Shown in pieces: positions 1 to 6,296 of a stretch of 9,790 nt of DNA. Every line of letters starts with the position of its first letter. Positions within the stretch are counted from its first letter, which is position 1. This stretch comes from Candidatus Electronema nielsenii (GTDB lineage: Bacteria > Desulfobacterota > Desulfobulbia > Desulfobulbales > Desulfobulbaceae). The translations under genes and the position numbers were made by a program. The stretch lies in assembly GCA_026122915.1 (NCBI GenBank), contig JAGIXO010000060.1, forward strand, positions 1 through 9,790. The letters run 5' to 3'. The notes below the pieces were generated by a model. It was given only the letters and a program-made list of their open reading frames with translations, had not been told where the DNA came from and searched no databases.

Positions 1-5
1 ATCTT

Positions 6-767
6 ATGCTATCAAAACGTACTGTCTTAGGGATGCTGACACTGTCAGCCTTATTTACTGCGCCCTGCCAAGGTGCTGAGAATGTCGTACAGAAAGAGAT
101 CGTTTGGTCGCAGTCAGATGGACTGCGCTACGAAATTTACCATAGTTCAGGCAAGGGTGATGTCTGGGAGGCACCGCAGAAATTAACGAATAACAACGCC
201 AACAACCTTCATCCAGATTTTGTTATTGCGCCGAACAGTACACATTGGATTTTCTGGTCAGCAGTGCAGCCAGACGGCATTGCTATTGAATATTTAGTTG
301 GGCAGGATGGCAACAAATGGTCATCAGAACCGATCAAGTTGGCAACAGACCACAGCTCGGCTATAACTCCCTCAGCCTTGGCAGCTCATGACGGAGTTAT
401 TTGGTTAGTCTGGGCGGGTAATGACGGTGAACAGGATGAAATCTATTACAGTCGTTTTGTAAACTCAGCTTGGCAAAAACCAATGCTGATCAATGCGGCT
501 AATGAAACTCCCGATATCAAGCCGAAAATAGCCCTGAATGAACAAGGTAGCATAGAAATTCGTTGGCAGGGTTTCCGTGATGGAAAATATACAACCCTTG
601 TTTCCACGTACACGACTAACGGCTGGTCGCCAGAGCGGGAAGCTGAGGAAAAAAAAGAAGAAACAGTGGAAAACACCAAACCTGTACTTCCTGAGTTTCT
701 CCCTCAAGCCAGCACGTATGTGTTACAGGAAATAAGCGCAGACGGGAGGGCAAAAAAAGTAGAATGA
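6..767 (+). CDS. Secreted protein with four propeller-like (BNR/sialidase-like) repeats, function unknown
   Basis: The 253-residue product starts with a typical Sec signal peptide: Lys4-Arg5, a hydrophobic core at about 7-19, and likely cleavage near residue 23. Cys21 follows Pro, so it is a poor lipobox. The mature part shows four repeats of the form hydrophobic-Trp-(Ser/Ala/Gln), a variable strand pair, then Trp-x-x-Pro: about 32-60, 82-111, 132-162 and 185-211. This is the look of BNR/sialidase-type beta-propeller blades, but four blades is few and no sialidase catalytic residues are evident. A Glu/Lys-rich stretch at 211-222 ends the repeats, and the C-terminal 30 residues are unlike them. 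The stop overlaps the next start by 4 bp (ATGA), so it is probably translated with the hydrolase and may bind the same extracellular substrate. Only five bases precede the start, so an earlier start or upstream operon gene cannot be excluded. Confidence 0.75.
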   Translation: MLSKRTVLGMLTLSALFTAPCQGAENVVQKEIVWSQSDGLRYEIYHSSGKGDVWEAPQKLTNNNANNLHPDFVIAPNSTHWIFWSAVQPDGIAIEYLVGQDGNKWSSEPIKLATDHSSAITPSALAAHDGVIWLVWAGNDGEQDEIYYSRFVNSAWQKPMLINAANETPDIKPKIALNEQGSIEIRWQGFRDGKYTTLVSTYTTNGWSPEREAEEKKEETVENTKPVLPEFLPQASTYVLQEISADGRAKKVE

Positions 768-1759
768 AGAAAAAGAGCTGGTGTATTGCCACAGGTATTC
801 TACTGTTTTGCTCTGGAATGACTGACTGTCGAGCTGCCGATGTGGTGCTCTGTTTTGGTGATTCCATCACTGCTGGATATCCAACTGTCAATGAAGGCTA
901 TCCAGTTTATCTGAAGTCCAAACTTAATTCAGCCTCTTTTACAGTGGTTAATGCAGGTGTTGGCGGTGAAGATACCATGCGTGGCGTTTCACGTATCGAT
1001 ACTGTGCTGGCAGCAAACAAGCCAAAGTATGCAGTGATCATGGAAGGAGCTAACGATGTTGTAGAGGGTATTTCTCCTTCAGCCACGAGCTTCAACTTGC
1101 AGAATATGGCGCAACATGCCAAAAATGCCGGAGCAGTGCCTATTATGTCCACCATCACTCCGAATTCTCAATCGAACTTTGCACCGGAAAATTACAATCC
1201 CTCGATTGTCAATGTTGCAGCGAGTAATCAAGTTGTCTTGGTTGATACCTACGGTAGGGTGATCAACGATTGGAAGAACATCACCACTGATGGCATACAT
1301 CCAACGAGGACAGGCGCGCAAATTATTGCTCAAGGCTTTGCCGAGCAAATTCTGAGCATGAAAAAAACGAGCATTAGCAGCATCGGCAGCAGTAGTACCA
1401 GTAGTAGCGGTGACAGCGGCGGGGGAGGTTGTTTTATTGCCACAGCCGCCTACGGCAGTGCCTTAGAGCCACAGGTAATCCTCTTGCGGAAATTTCGTGA
1501 TCTGCGCTTACTGACGAACACGCCAGGCCGGGCCTTTGTTGCATGGTATTATCAGACTTCACCGCCAATTGCTGACTTCATCGCCCAGCACGGGTTGATC
1601 CGACTGACGGTGCGAGCAGCCTTGCTGCCGCTTTTGGCTACAGCTTGGTTGTTGGTCGAGGCTACTGTTTTTCAGCAAGTTGCGCTTGTGCTGGCCGCAT
1701 TTTCCTTGTTGGTGGCGATCTGGCAGAAAGGACGAAACAAAAAGAGCCTCGCGCAGTGA
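764..1759 (+). CDS. Secreted SGNH/GDSL-family hydrolase with CFI-box C-terminal anchor-like tail
   Basis: The 331-residue protein has a Lys-rich signal peptide with probable cleavage after Ala24. The SGNH blocks are in order: FGDSIT with nucleophile Ser34, a block II Gly near 67, GxND with Asn97, and DGIHP with Asp176 and His179. This predicts a serine esterase/lipase or carbohydrate deacetylase working outside the cytoplasm; the substrate is unknown. After the catalytic domain (about 26-198) comes a Ser/Gly linker (203-222), then the motif CFIATAAYGS starting at Cys223. The remaining 100 residues include hydrophobic segments at about 285-298 and 306-320 and a basic end (322-327), resembling a C-terminal membrane-sorting tail. 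Recurrent CFI-box tails are known on otherwise unrelated secreted bacterial proteins, but I know of no established processing enzyme for them. The start overlaps the previous stop by 4 bp, indicating coupling. A GGGAGG at 744-749 lies 14 nt upstream, an unusually long spacing. Confidence 0.9.
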   Translation: MKKKSWCIATGILLFCSGMTDCRAADVVLCFGDSITAGYPTVNEGYPVYLKSKLNSASFTVVNAGVGGEDTMRGVSRIDTVLAANKPKYAVIMEGANDVVEGISPSATSFNLQNMAQHAKNAGAVPIMSTITPNSQSNFAPENYNPSIVNVAASNQVVLVDTYGRVINDWKNITTDGIHPTRTGAQIIAQGFAEQILSMKKTSISSIGSSSTSSSGDSGGGGCFIATAAYGSALEPQVILLRKFRDLRLLTNTPGRAFVAWYYQTSPPIADFIAQHGLIRLTVRAALLPLLATAWLLVEATVFQQVALVLAAFSLLVAIWQKGRNKKSLAQ

Positions 1760-1777
1760 TCAAGCAAGGAAGGGCGA

Positions 1778-2452
1778 CTATTCTCTCAGCTTGAGATGTA
1801 GCTCGCCCTCCCGCACTTGAATGCTTTCCAGCCCGTTACCGAGACTCTGCCAAAAACCGGGTTGTCCGCCAAATTCTTGCATCAGGTCGATGTTTTTTAA
1901 TCCGCCTATCCAAGCATTAGGCAAAGGAACGCCCATCAGTGAGACCCCTTTGAGAATCAACACAGGCCGCCCCTCACGGTAGGCCAGCTCCACACCCGCC
2001 CGCAATCGCAGGGTTTTGCCGCCCATGACCGGGAAATCAGGATCAAGAGGCAGGAGCAGACGGAGACTGACTAAATTTTTGCTAAGGTCAATAGCCATCT
2101 TCTCGGCAAGATTGGTGTTGGTCGCCAAGAGACTGTTGATCTCCCGCTCGCTGAACACCATCTCCCGGTTGGCTCCTTCCTCAGAATAAGGTTCTGGCTT
2201 CAAGCGACCGTCTTCAAGATCATGCTGCGGCGGAGGCGAAACTGAAACTGTTTCTATTTGCTCCAATTTTTGCGCTAACTGTTGTTGTTCCTGCGGATTC
2301 AGTGCTGTTGGCTTGAACGGCTGGGGGAACAGCCATATTTTAATCAGCAAAACCGCAGCCACTGCGGTGAGCAGCATCATACCGAGAGCTATGGCGATAC
2401 GTTGTGTCAACGAAAAGCCCTTTTTGGGTGCTGGGGGCGGCAGGGTAGTCAT
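1778..2452 (-). CDS. Single-pass membrane protein resembling the YpmS/DUF2140 type
   Basis: The product from this start is 224 residues. An ATG with GGAGG 7 nt upstream (2460-2464, minus strand) decides the start; the frame is open to 2590, but that extension has no such site and would cross the divergent control region. The N-terminus is Pro-rich and positive (1-18), followed by one membrane segment (about 18-41), a Gln/Glu-rich helix (54-68), a Pro-rich linker (70-95), and an extracytoplasmic domain. That domain has a helix VFSEREINSLL (99-109), alternating beta strands, and a GVPLP turn (174-178). This order, with a short helix then a strand-rich domain carrying a G-x-PLP turn, recalls YpmS-like (DUF2140) proteins, whose function is poorly defined. 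The similarity is from memory and is not certain. It ends only 18 bp from the convergent hydrolase, with no terminator visible between them, so transcripts may overlap. Confidence 0.75.
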   Translation of the reverse strand: MTTLPPPAPKKGFSLTQRIAIALGMMLLTAVAAVLLIKIWLFPQPFKPTALNPQEQQQLAQKLEQIETVSVSPPPQHDLEDGRLKPEPYSEEGANREMVFSEREINSLLATNTNLAEKMAIDLSKNLVSLRLLLPLDPDFPVMGGKTLRLRAGVELAYREGRPVLILKGVSLMGVPLPNAWIGGLKNIDLMQEFGGQPGFWQSLGNGLESIQVREGELHLKLRE

Positions 2453-2607
2453 AGTATGTCCTCCGTATGTTTGTTTCCGCGAGAAAGCCGCATGGTATTC
2501 AGGGCAGGCCGCTACGTCAACCAAGAAATTTCGGTTGCCCTTTGCTGGGCCTGAATGGTAAGAAAAAGGCTGTAGCTTTTTCCTTACCACCGAACTGGAG
2601 CCGCCGC
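2453..2607. promoter_or_regulatory. Divergent intergenic region with nested inverted repeats
   Basis: This is the only sequence between two divergent starts, so it should hold both promoters; I cannot assign a convincing -35/-10 pair to either. It contains several dyads. ATTCAGG (2497-2503) matches CCTGAAT (2550-2556). CAACC (2518-2522) matches GGTTG (2533-2537) around the palindrome GAAATTTC (2525-2532). AGGGCA (2501-2506) matches TGCCCT (2536-2541), which excludes full pairing of the CAACC arm. GGTAAG-AAAAAG (2557-2568) matches CTTTTT-C-CTTACC (2576-2588) with one bulged C and a 7-nt loop. The ribosome binding sites are GGAGG at 2460-2464 (minus) and GGAG at 2597-2600 (plus). An operator or an RNA structure is inferred, not shown. 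Confidence 0.5.
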
Positions 2608-3393
2608 ATGTTTGCTGATTTCGCGCAATTCGTTGTCGGACTGCTTAAAGTCTTCTGGCTGCTCCTGCCCGCTATCGCGATAGTGAAGTTGCTCAAATCG
2701 CGGCGGTTCAAGGGGATGGTCGGCGAATTACGAATCAACAGAGCCATCCGACGGCACTTGAACAGAAAGGTTTATCATGCCTTTAGCAATTTGCTCTTGC
2801 CGACGACCAACGGCACTACGCAGATTGATCATGTAGTAGTTTCTCCGCATGGTATTTTTGTCATTGAAACCAAAAACATGCAAGGGATGATTTCTGGCGG
2901 CAGGCAGGAGCGGAGCTGGACGCAGCAAATCGGTGCATACGTCAATAGCTTTCAGAATCCGCTGCATCAGAACTACAAGCACACGAAAACTTTGCATGAG
3001 CTGCTGGGTATCAATGAAAAGTACATTTTCTCCTTGATTGTTTTTGCAGGGAACTGTTGTTTTGAGACAGAAATGCCAGATAATGTTGTACTTCGAGATG
3101 AATTTATTTCATTTATCAAGTCGCAGAAAAAAAAGCTACTCAGTTCGGCACAGGTAGATGCGGCTATTAATACGATCAAGAATAGGAAACTGAAAAATAG
3201 TTTTCATAATCACAGGTTACATGTCAAACATGTACAAGCAATTGCCACTGAAAAGAAAAGTAAATACCAATCGTGTCCACGCTGTGGCGCAGAAATGATT
3301 GTGCGGGAAGCGCGGAAAGGTAGAAATGCAGGAAGTAAGTTCTGGGGGTGTACCAAGTTTCCTCTTTGTGAAGGAACGAGGCCGTTGTACTAA
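2608..3393 (+). CDS. NERD-domain nuclease-like membrane protein with C-terminal topoisomerase-type C4 zinc finger
   Basis: The 261-residue product starts at an ATG with GGAG 7 nt upstream (2597-2600). The frame stays open to 2467, but that extension is a basic, low-quality peptide overlapping the control region. Residues 8-29 form one membrane helix. A NERD domain follows (about 36-155): Gly39-Glu40, then IDHVVV with Asp74, then Glu87-x-Lys89, which are the expected acidic and Lys residues of a PD-(D/E)xK-like nuclease core. The end has Cys223-x2-Cys226 and Cys248-x5-Cys254, a C4 finger like those at the C-terminus of type IA topoisomerases. The family is predicted to act on DNA or RNA, though activity is rarely tested. 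The helix suggests the domain is held at the inner face of the membrane. It is followed 59 bp later by rlmI on the same strand. Confidence 0.88.
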   Translation: MFADFAQFVVGLLKVFWLLLPAIAIVKLLKSRRFKGMVGELRINRAIRRHLNRKVYHAFSNLLLPTTNGTTQIDHVVVSPHGIFVIETKNMQGMISGGRQERSWTQQIGAYVNSFQNPLHQNYKHTKTLHELLGINEKYIFSLIVFAGNCCFETEMPDNVVLRDEFISFIKSQKKKLLSSAQVDAAINTIKNRKLKNSFHNHRLHVKHVQAIATEKKSKYQSCPRCGAEMIVREARKGRNAGSKFWGCTKFPLCEGTRPLY

Positions 3394-3422
3394 GGAAGAT
3401 GATTTTTAATTAATGAAATATG

Positions 3423-3442
3423 TTGATTCTGCATTGAATCAA
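3423..3442 (+). promoter_or_regulatory. Hairpin just upstream of the rlmI start
   Basis: TTGATTC (3423-3429) pairs perfectly with GAATCAA (3436-3442), leaving a 6-nt loop. It ends 10 nt before the rlmI ATG, directly against the weak purine-rich site GGGAAA (3445-3450). It is not followed by a T-run, so it is not an intrinsic terminator. It could be an operator or could limit ribosome access; a chance AT-rich dyad is also possible. Confidence 0.4.
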
Positions 3443-3452
3443 TCGGGAAAAT

Positions 3453-4640
3453 ATGAACAAACTCATCCTTAAAGAAGGCCGCGAGCGTTCGCTGTTGCAC
3501 GGGCATCCTTGGCTTTTTTCTGGCGCGGTGCAGCGGGTGGAGGGCAATCCGCAGCCCGGCACGACCGTGGATGTGATTTCCGCCAACGGCCAATGTTTAG
3601 GGCGCGGGGCCTATTCACCTTCCTCACAGATTCGCCTCCGTCTCTGGACGTTTGATGAACAAGAACTTGTTGATGAAGCCTTCTTTTCCCGACGTGTTCA
3701 GGCGGCTGTTCAGCTCCGAGAATCCTTGGGCATTCCAGCGCAAACCAATGCTTATCGCCTCATCGCGGCAGAGGCAGATGGTTTGCCCGGCTTGATTGCT
3801 GATCGCTATGGTGATTTTATTGTCTGCCAATTTCTCAGCACTGGTGCGGAACGCTGGAAAAAGATACTGATTGAGCAACTCAAGCAAGCGACTGGTCTGC
3901 ACAACATCTATGAGCGATCTGATGTTGAAGTCCGCAAAAAGGAAGGACTTCAGCCGTGCAAGGGACTACTCTGCGGAGAAGAGCCGCCTGCTTTGCAGGA
4001 AATTGAAGAGAACGGACTAAGATTTCTTGTTGACCTCAAAGAAGGACACAAGACAGGTTTTTATCTTGATCAGCGTGATAACCGCAATATAGTTCGTTCT
4101 CACAGCTTAGACGCAGAAGTGCTGAACTGCTTTGCCTATACTGGCGGATTTGGGATTGCAGCTTTGAAATGCGGAGCAAAGCATGTCGTTAATGCAGAAG
4201 ATCGGGCCGATTTTATCAGCATGATTGACGATAACGCGCGATTGAACGGTTTTCCTGACAATGCGTGCACAAGTATCAAAGCGGATGTTTTTCAACTTCT
4301 GCGTCAATATTTGAAAGAAGGCCGAACCTTTGACCTTATCATTCTCGATCCGCCAAAATTTGCTGAATCGCAGACTAATATGGAAAGGGCAAGTCGGGGT
4401 TATAAAGACATCAATCTGCTTGCCTTCAAACTGCTCCGTCCCGGTGGTCTGCTGTTCACCTTTTCTTGCTCTGGACTCATGAAGATGGAGTTGTTTCAGA
4501 AAATCGTGGCGGATGCAGCGACGGACAGTGGACGCGATGTTCAGCTCCTCCGTTGGTTAGGACAAAGTGCAGATCATCCGGTAAAATTGGCCATCCCGGA
4601 AACGCAGTATTTGAAGGGGCTGTGTGTTCGGGTGAGATAG
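3453..4640 (+). CDS. rlmI: Class I SAM-dependent 23S rRNA (cytosine-5) methyltransferase, RlmI-like
   Basis: The 395-residue protein is almost exactly the length of E. coli RlmI (YccW), which makes m5C1962 in 23S rRNA. It starts with a PUA-type RNA-binding domain (about 1-75, with HPWLFSGAV at 18-26), then a linking domain containing AEADGLPGLIADRYG (106-120). The Rossmann methyltransferase domain follows, with FYLDQR (203-208), motif I FAYTGGFG (227-234) binding S-adenosylmethionine, motif IV DPPKF (299-303), and SCSGLM (338-343), whose Cys339 is the expected catalytic cysteine. All key motifs are intact. It acts on rRNA in the cytoplasm. The ribosome binding site is weak. ilvE begins 30 bp downstream, so the two are probably co-transcribed. 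The exact target base is inferred from family membership; a different rRNA cytosine is possible. Confidence 0.93.
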   Translation: MNKLILKEGRERSLLHGHPWLFSGAVQRVEGNPQPGTTVDVISANGQCLGRGAYSPSSQIRLRLWTFDEQELVDEAFFSRRVQAAVQLRESLGIPAQTNAYRLIAAEADGLPGLIADRYGDFIVCQFLSTGAERWKKILIEQLKQATGLHNIYERSDVEVRKKEGLQPCKGLLCGEEPPALQEIEENGLRFLVDLKEGHKTGFYLDQRDNRNIVRSHSLDAEVLNCFAYTGGFGIAALKCGAKHVVNAEDRADFISMIDDNARLNGFPDNACTSIKADVFQLLRQYLKEGRTFDLIILDPPKFAESQTNMERASRGYKDINLLAFKLLRPGGLLFTFSCSGLMKMELFQKIVADAATDSGRDVQLLRWLGQSADHPVKLAIPETQYLKGLCVRVR

Positions 4641-4670
4641 ATAACAAATTGATAAAGAAAGGATAGGAAA

Positions 4671-5743
4671 ATGAAAAAGCTGGAAATTACGCTGCGCAAA
4701 ACAGAGACGCTGAAGGCAAAGCCAGACTGGAATAACCTCGGTTTCGGTCGGCATTTCACGGATCACATGTTTGTGATGAGCTGGAATAGCAAAGAAGGCT
4801 GGCACGATGCGGAGATCAAACCCTACGGCCCGTTCACGCTCGACCCAGCGGCAATGGTTCTGCATTACAGTCAGGAGATTTTTGAAGGGCTGAAAGCCTA
4901 TCACGGCGCAGACGGCTCTATTCTGCTTTTCCGACCTTTGGATAACCTGAATCGCTTGAATCGCTCTGCTGTCCGCATGTGTATGCCGGAGATTCCAGCC
5001 GAAGAGGTGTTAGAAGCCTGAAGCAGCTAGTCGCGCTTGACCGGGATTGGGTGCCGCAGGCTCCGGGTGCGTCGCTCTATATTCGTCCGGCGATGATTGC
5101 TACCGAGGCTGCGGTTGGCCTGCATCCTGCGAATGAATACCTATTTTTCATCATCTGCTGCCCAGTGGGTGCTTACTACGCCGAAGGTTTTAAACCAACT
5201 AAGATTTACGTGGAAGACCAGTATGTTCGGGCTACAGCGGGCGGAGTAGGCGAAGCCAAGACTGGTGGCAACTATGCTGCCTCACTCAAGGCCTTTGCTG
5301 AAGCCAAAGCAAAAGGCTGCACCCAAGTGCTGTGGTTAGATGCGACAGAACATAAATATGTAGAGGAAGTGGGTACTTCCAACATCTTCTTTGTCATCAA
5401 TGGCGAATTGATCACGCCACCGCTCGGCGGCACCATCCTACCTGGTATCACTCGCGACACCGTTTTGAAAGTCGCAGCAGACTGGGGTATCAAGGCGAAC
5501 GAGCGACGAATCAGCATGGATGAAATCATCGCGGCAGCAGCAGACGGCTCGCTGACTGAGGCTTTTGGCACTGGCACCGCAGCGGTGATTGCACCGGTGG
5601 GCGAATTTCTCTACCAAGAACGTTCCATCGTCATCGGTGGTGGCAAGACCGGGCCAATAGCCCAACGGTTCTTTGATGGCATTCAGCAGATGCAGCGCGG
5701 AATATTGCCCGATACGCACGGCTGGTTAGTACGGACTATCTAA
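4671..5743 (+). pseudogene. ilvE: Branched-chain amino acid aminotransferase, interrupted by a single-base frameshift
   Basis: The enzyme transfers the amino group between glutamate and the 2-oxo acids of leucine, isoleucine and valine, using pyridoxal phosphate. The first 116 codons (4671-5018) end at TGA 5019-5021; the rest reads in another frame from CTG 5018-5020 to 5743. Losing one C from a GCC-CTG junction explains it: rejoined, the protein is 357 residues, normal for this family. Expected features are intact on both sides: YSQEIFEGLKAY near the start, IRPAMIATE (138-146), the PLP lysine Lys197 in EAKTGGNY, EVGTSN (233-238) and FGTGTAA (299-305). There is no other decay. A start with AGGA-rich sequence just upstream follows rlmI by 30 bp. 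Because only one base in a short C-run is affected, a sequencing or assembly error is at least as likely as a true pseudogene. Confidence 0.9.
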
Positions 5744-5768
5744 TATTTTTCTTTTCATTCCAGCATGA

Positions 5769-5796
5769 AGGGAGGAAAAAGCATTTTTTTCTCCCT
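5769..5796 (+). terminator. 12-bp hairpin after ilvE, possible terminator
   Basis: The arms 5769-5780 and 5785-5796 pair over 12 bp, with one G-U, closing a GCAT loop. It lies 25 bp after the ilvE stop and directly against the groE promoter. The 3' arm itself contains the run of T; no T-run follows the stem, so this is not a classical intrinsic terminator. It may still end or slow ilvE transcription, or insulate groES from read-through. Confidence 0.45.
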
Positions 5797-5830
5797 CTCA
5801 CCCTTGATTTCCCCTGATCCGTTCCTATTG
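5797..5830 (+). promoter_or_regulatory. Sigma-32 (RpoH)-like heat-shock promoter for groES-groEL
   Basis: A -35 region of TCTCACCCTTGAT type (CTTGAT at 5803-5808) closely resembles the heat-shock consensus ending CTTGAAA. After 15 nt comes CCTATTG (5824-5830), a fair match to the CCCATNT -10 element; the spacing is within the usual range. It stands about 120 bp before the groES start. No CIRCE inverted repeat (TTAGCACTC/GAGTGCTAA) is present, so HrcA control is not indicated and RpoH control is inferred. Confidence 0.6.
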
Positions 5831-5846
5831 TTTGGCGCAGTCAGAT

Positions 5847-5867
5847 GACAGGAACCTGATTCCTGTC
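5847..5867 (+). promoter_or_regulatory. First hairpin in groES leader
   Basis: GACAGGAA (5847-5854) pairs perfectly with TTCCTGTC (5860-5867) across a 5-nt loop. The 3' arm also contains TCCTGT (5861-5866), complementary to ACAGGA (5937-5942), which overlaps the groES ribosome binding site, so two exclusive pairings are possible. Confidence 0.5.
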
Positions 5868-5884
5868 CGAGCAAGTAAACGTGA

Positions 5885-5911
5885 GCCGACATTATGCAGA
5901 AGACTGTCGGC
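5885..5911 (+). promoter_or_regulatory. Second hairpin in groES leader
   Basis: GCCGACA (5885-5891) pairs perfectly with TGTCGGC (5905-5911), closing a 13-nt loop. It lies between the first leader hairpin and the ribosome binding site and is in the expected 5' untranslated region. It may stabilise the transcript or take part in a switch; no function can be read from the sequence alone. Confidence 0.45.
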
Positions 5912-5951
5912 CTGAAACTCCCTATTAAATTCTGTAACAGGAGGATTGTCC

Positions 5952-6242
5952 ATGAATATTCGTCCGTTGAATGACCGCATTCTGGTCAAGAGAGTGGAAG
6001 AGGAAGAGAAAACCGCAGGCGGCATCATCATCCCCGACTCTGCCAAAGAAAAACCGGCTGAAGGCAAGGTTGTTGCTGTTGGCGCAGGCAAGCGGAATGA
6101 TGCAGGCGAGCGGATTGCTATGGATGTCAAGGTTGGCGACCGGGTACTGTTCTCCAAATACGGCGGCACTGATGTGAAGTTAGACGGCGAAAAATACCTC
6201 ATCATGCGTGAAGAGGACATTCTCGGCATCATCGAAGCGTAA
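5952..6242 (+). CDS. groES: Co-chaperonin GroES (Hsp10)
   Basis: The 96-residue protein is the normal length and is recognisable throughout: NIRPLNDRILVKR at the start, the mobile loop (about 16-32) with hydrophobic tripeptide Ile25-Ile27 in GGIIIPD that contacts GroEL, VGDRVLFSKYGGT (61-73), and the closing EDILGIIE. Seven copies form the lid of the GroEL folding chamber in the cytoplasm. The start is fixed by AGGAGG (5939-5944) 7 nt before the ATG; the in-frame TTG at 5946 sits only 1 nt from that site and is too close. It is the first gene of the groE operon, 54 nt before groEL, and is probably heat-shock induced from the promoter at 5797-5830. Confidence 0.98.
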   Translation: MNIRPLNDRILVKRVEEEEKTAGGIIIPDSAKEKPAEGKVVAVGAGKRNDAGERIAMDVKVGDRVLFSKYGGTDVKLDGEKYLIMREEDILGIIEA

Positions 6243-6296
6243 GTCTGTTCTGCGACTATCCTGTTTAATCACAAGCTATAAAGGAGTTTGAGTACG

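Noticed and set aside
2453..2590. Longer start for the minus-strand membrane protein
   Set aside because: GGAGG lies 7 nt before the ATG at 2452, and only that start puts the membrane helix near the N-terminus.
2467..2607. Longer start for the NERD gene
   Set aside because: The extension is a basic peptide without domain features and overlaps the divergent gene's ribosome binding region; the ATG at 2608 has GGAG at good spacing.
5010..5030. prfB-like programmed +1 frameshift in ilvE
   Set aside because: A +1 shift at this TGA does not restore the downstream frame; a -1 (or +2) shift is needed, and no slippery heptamer is seen.
4979..5743. A separate gene beginning at the ATG at 4979
   Set aside because: The first 13 codons are out of frame with ilvE and only overlap its first part; true homology begins at the CTG at 5018, so this is the 3' part of a frameshifted ilvE.
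5946..5951. TTG start for groES
   Set aside because: It is 1 nt from AGGAGG, too close; the ATG at 5952 has 7-nt spacing and gives the standard N-terminus.
5744..5951. CIRCE element before groES
   Set aside because: No TTAGCACTC/GAGTGCTAA pair is present; the dyads there have different sequences and loop lengths.
6288..6296. TTG start for groEL, which would repeat Met-Ser-Thr
   Set aside because: It is 1 nt from AAGGAG; the ATG at 6297 gives numbering that matches known GroEL residues.
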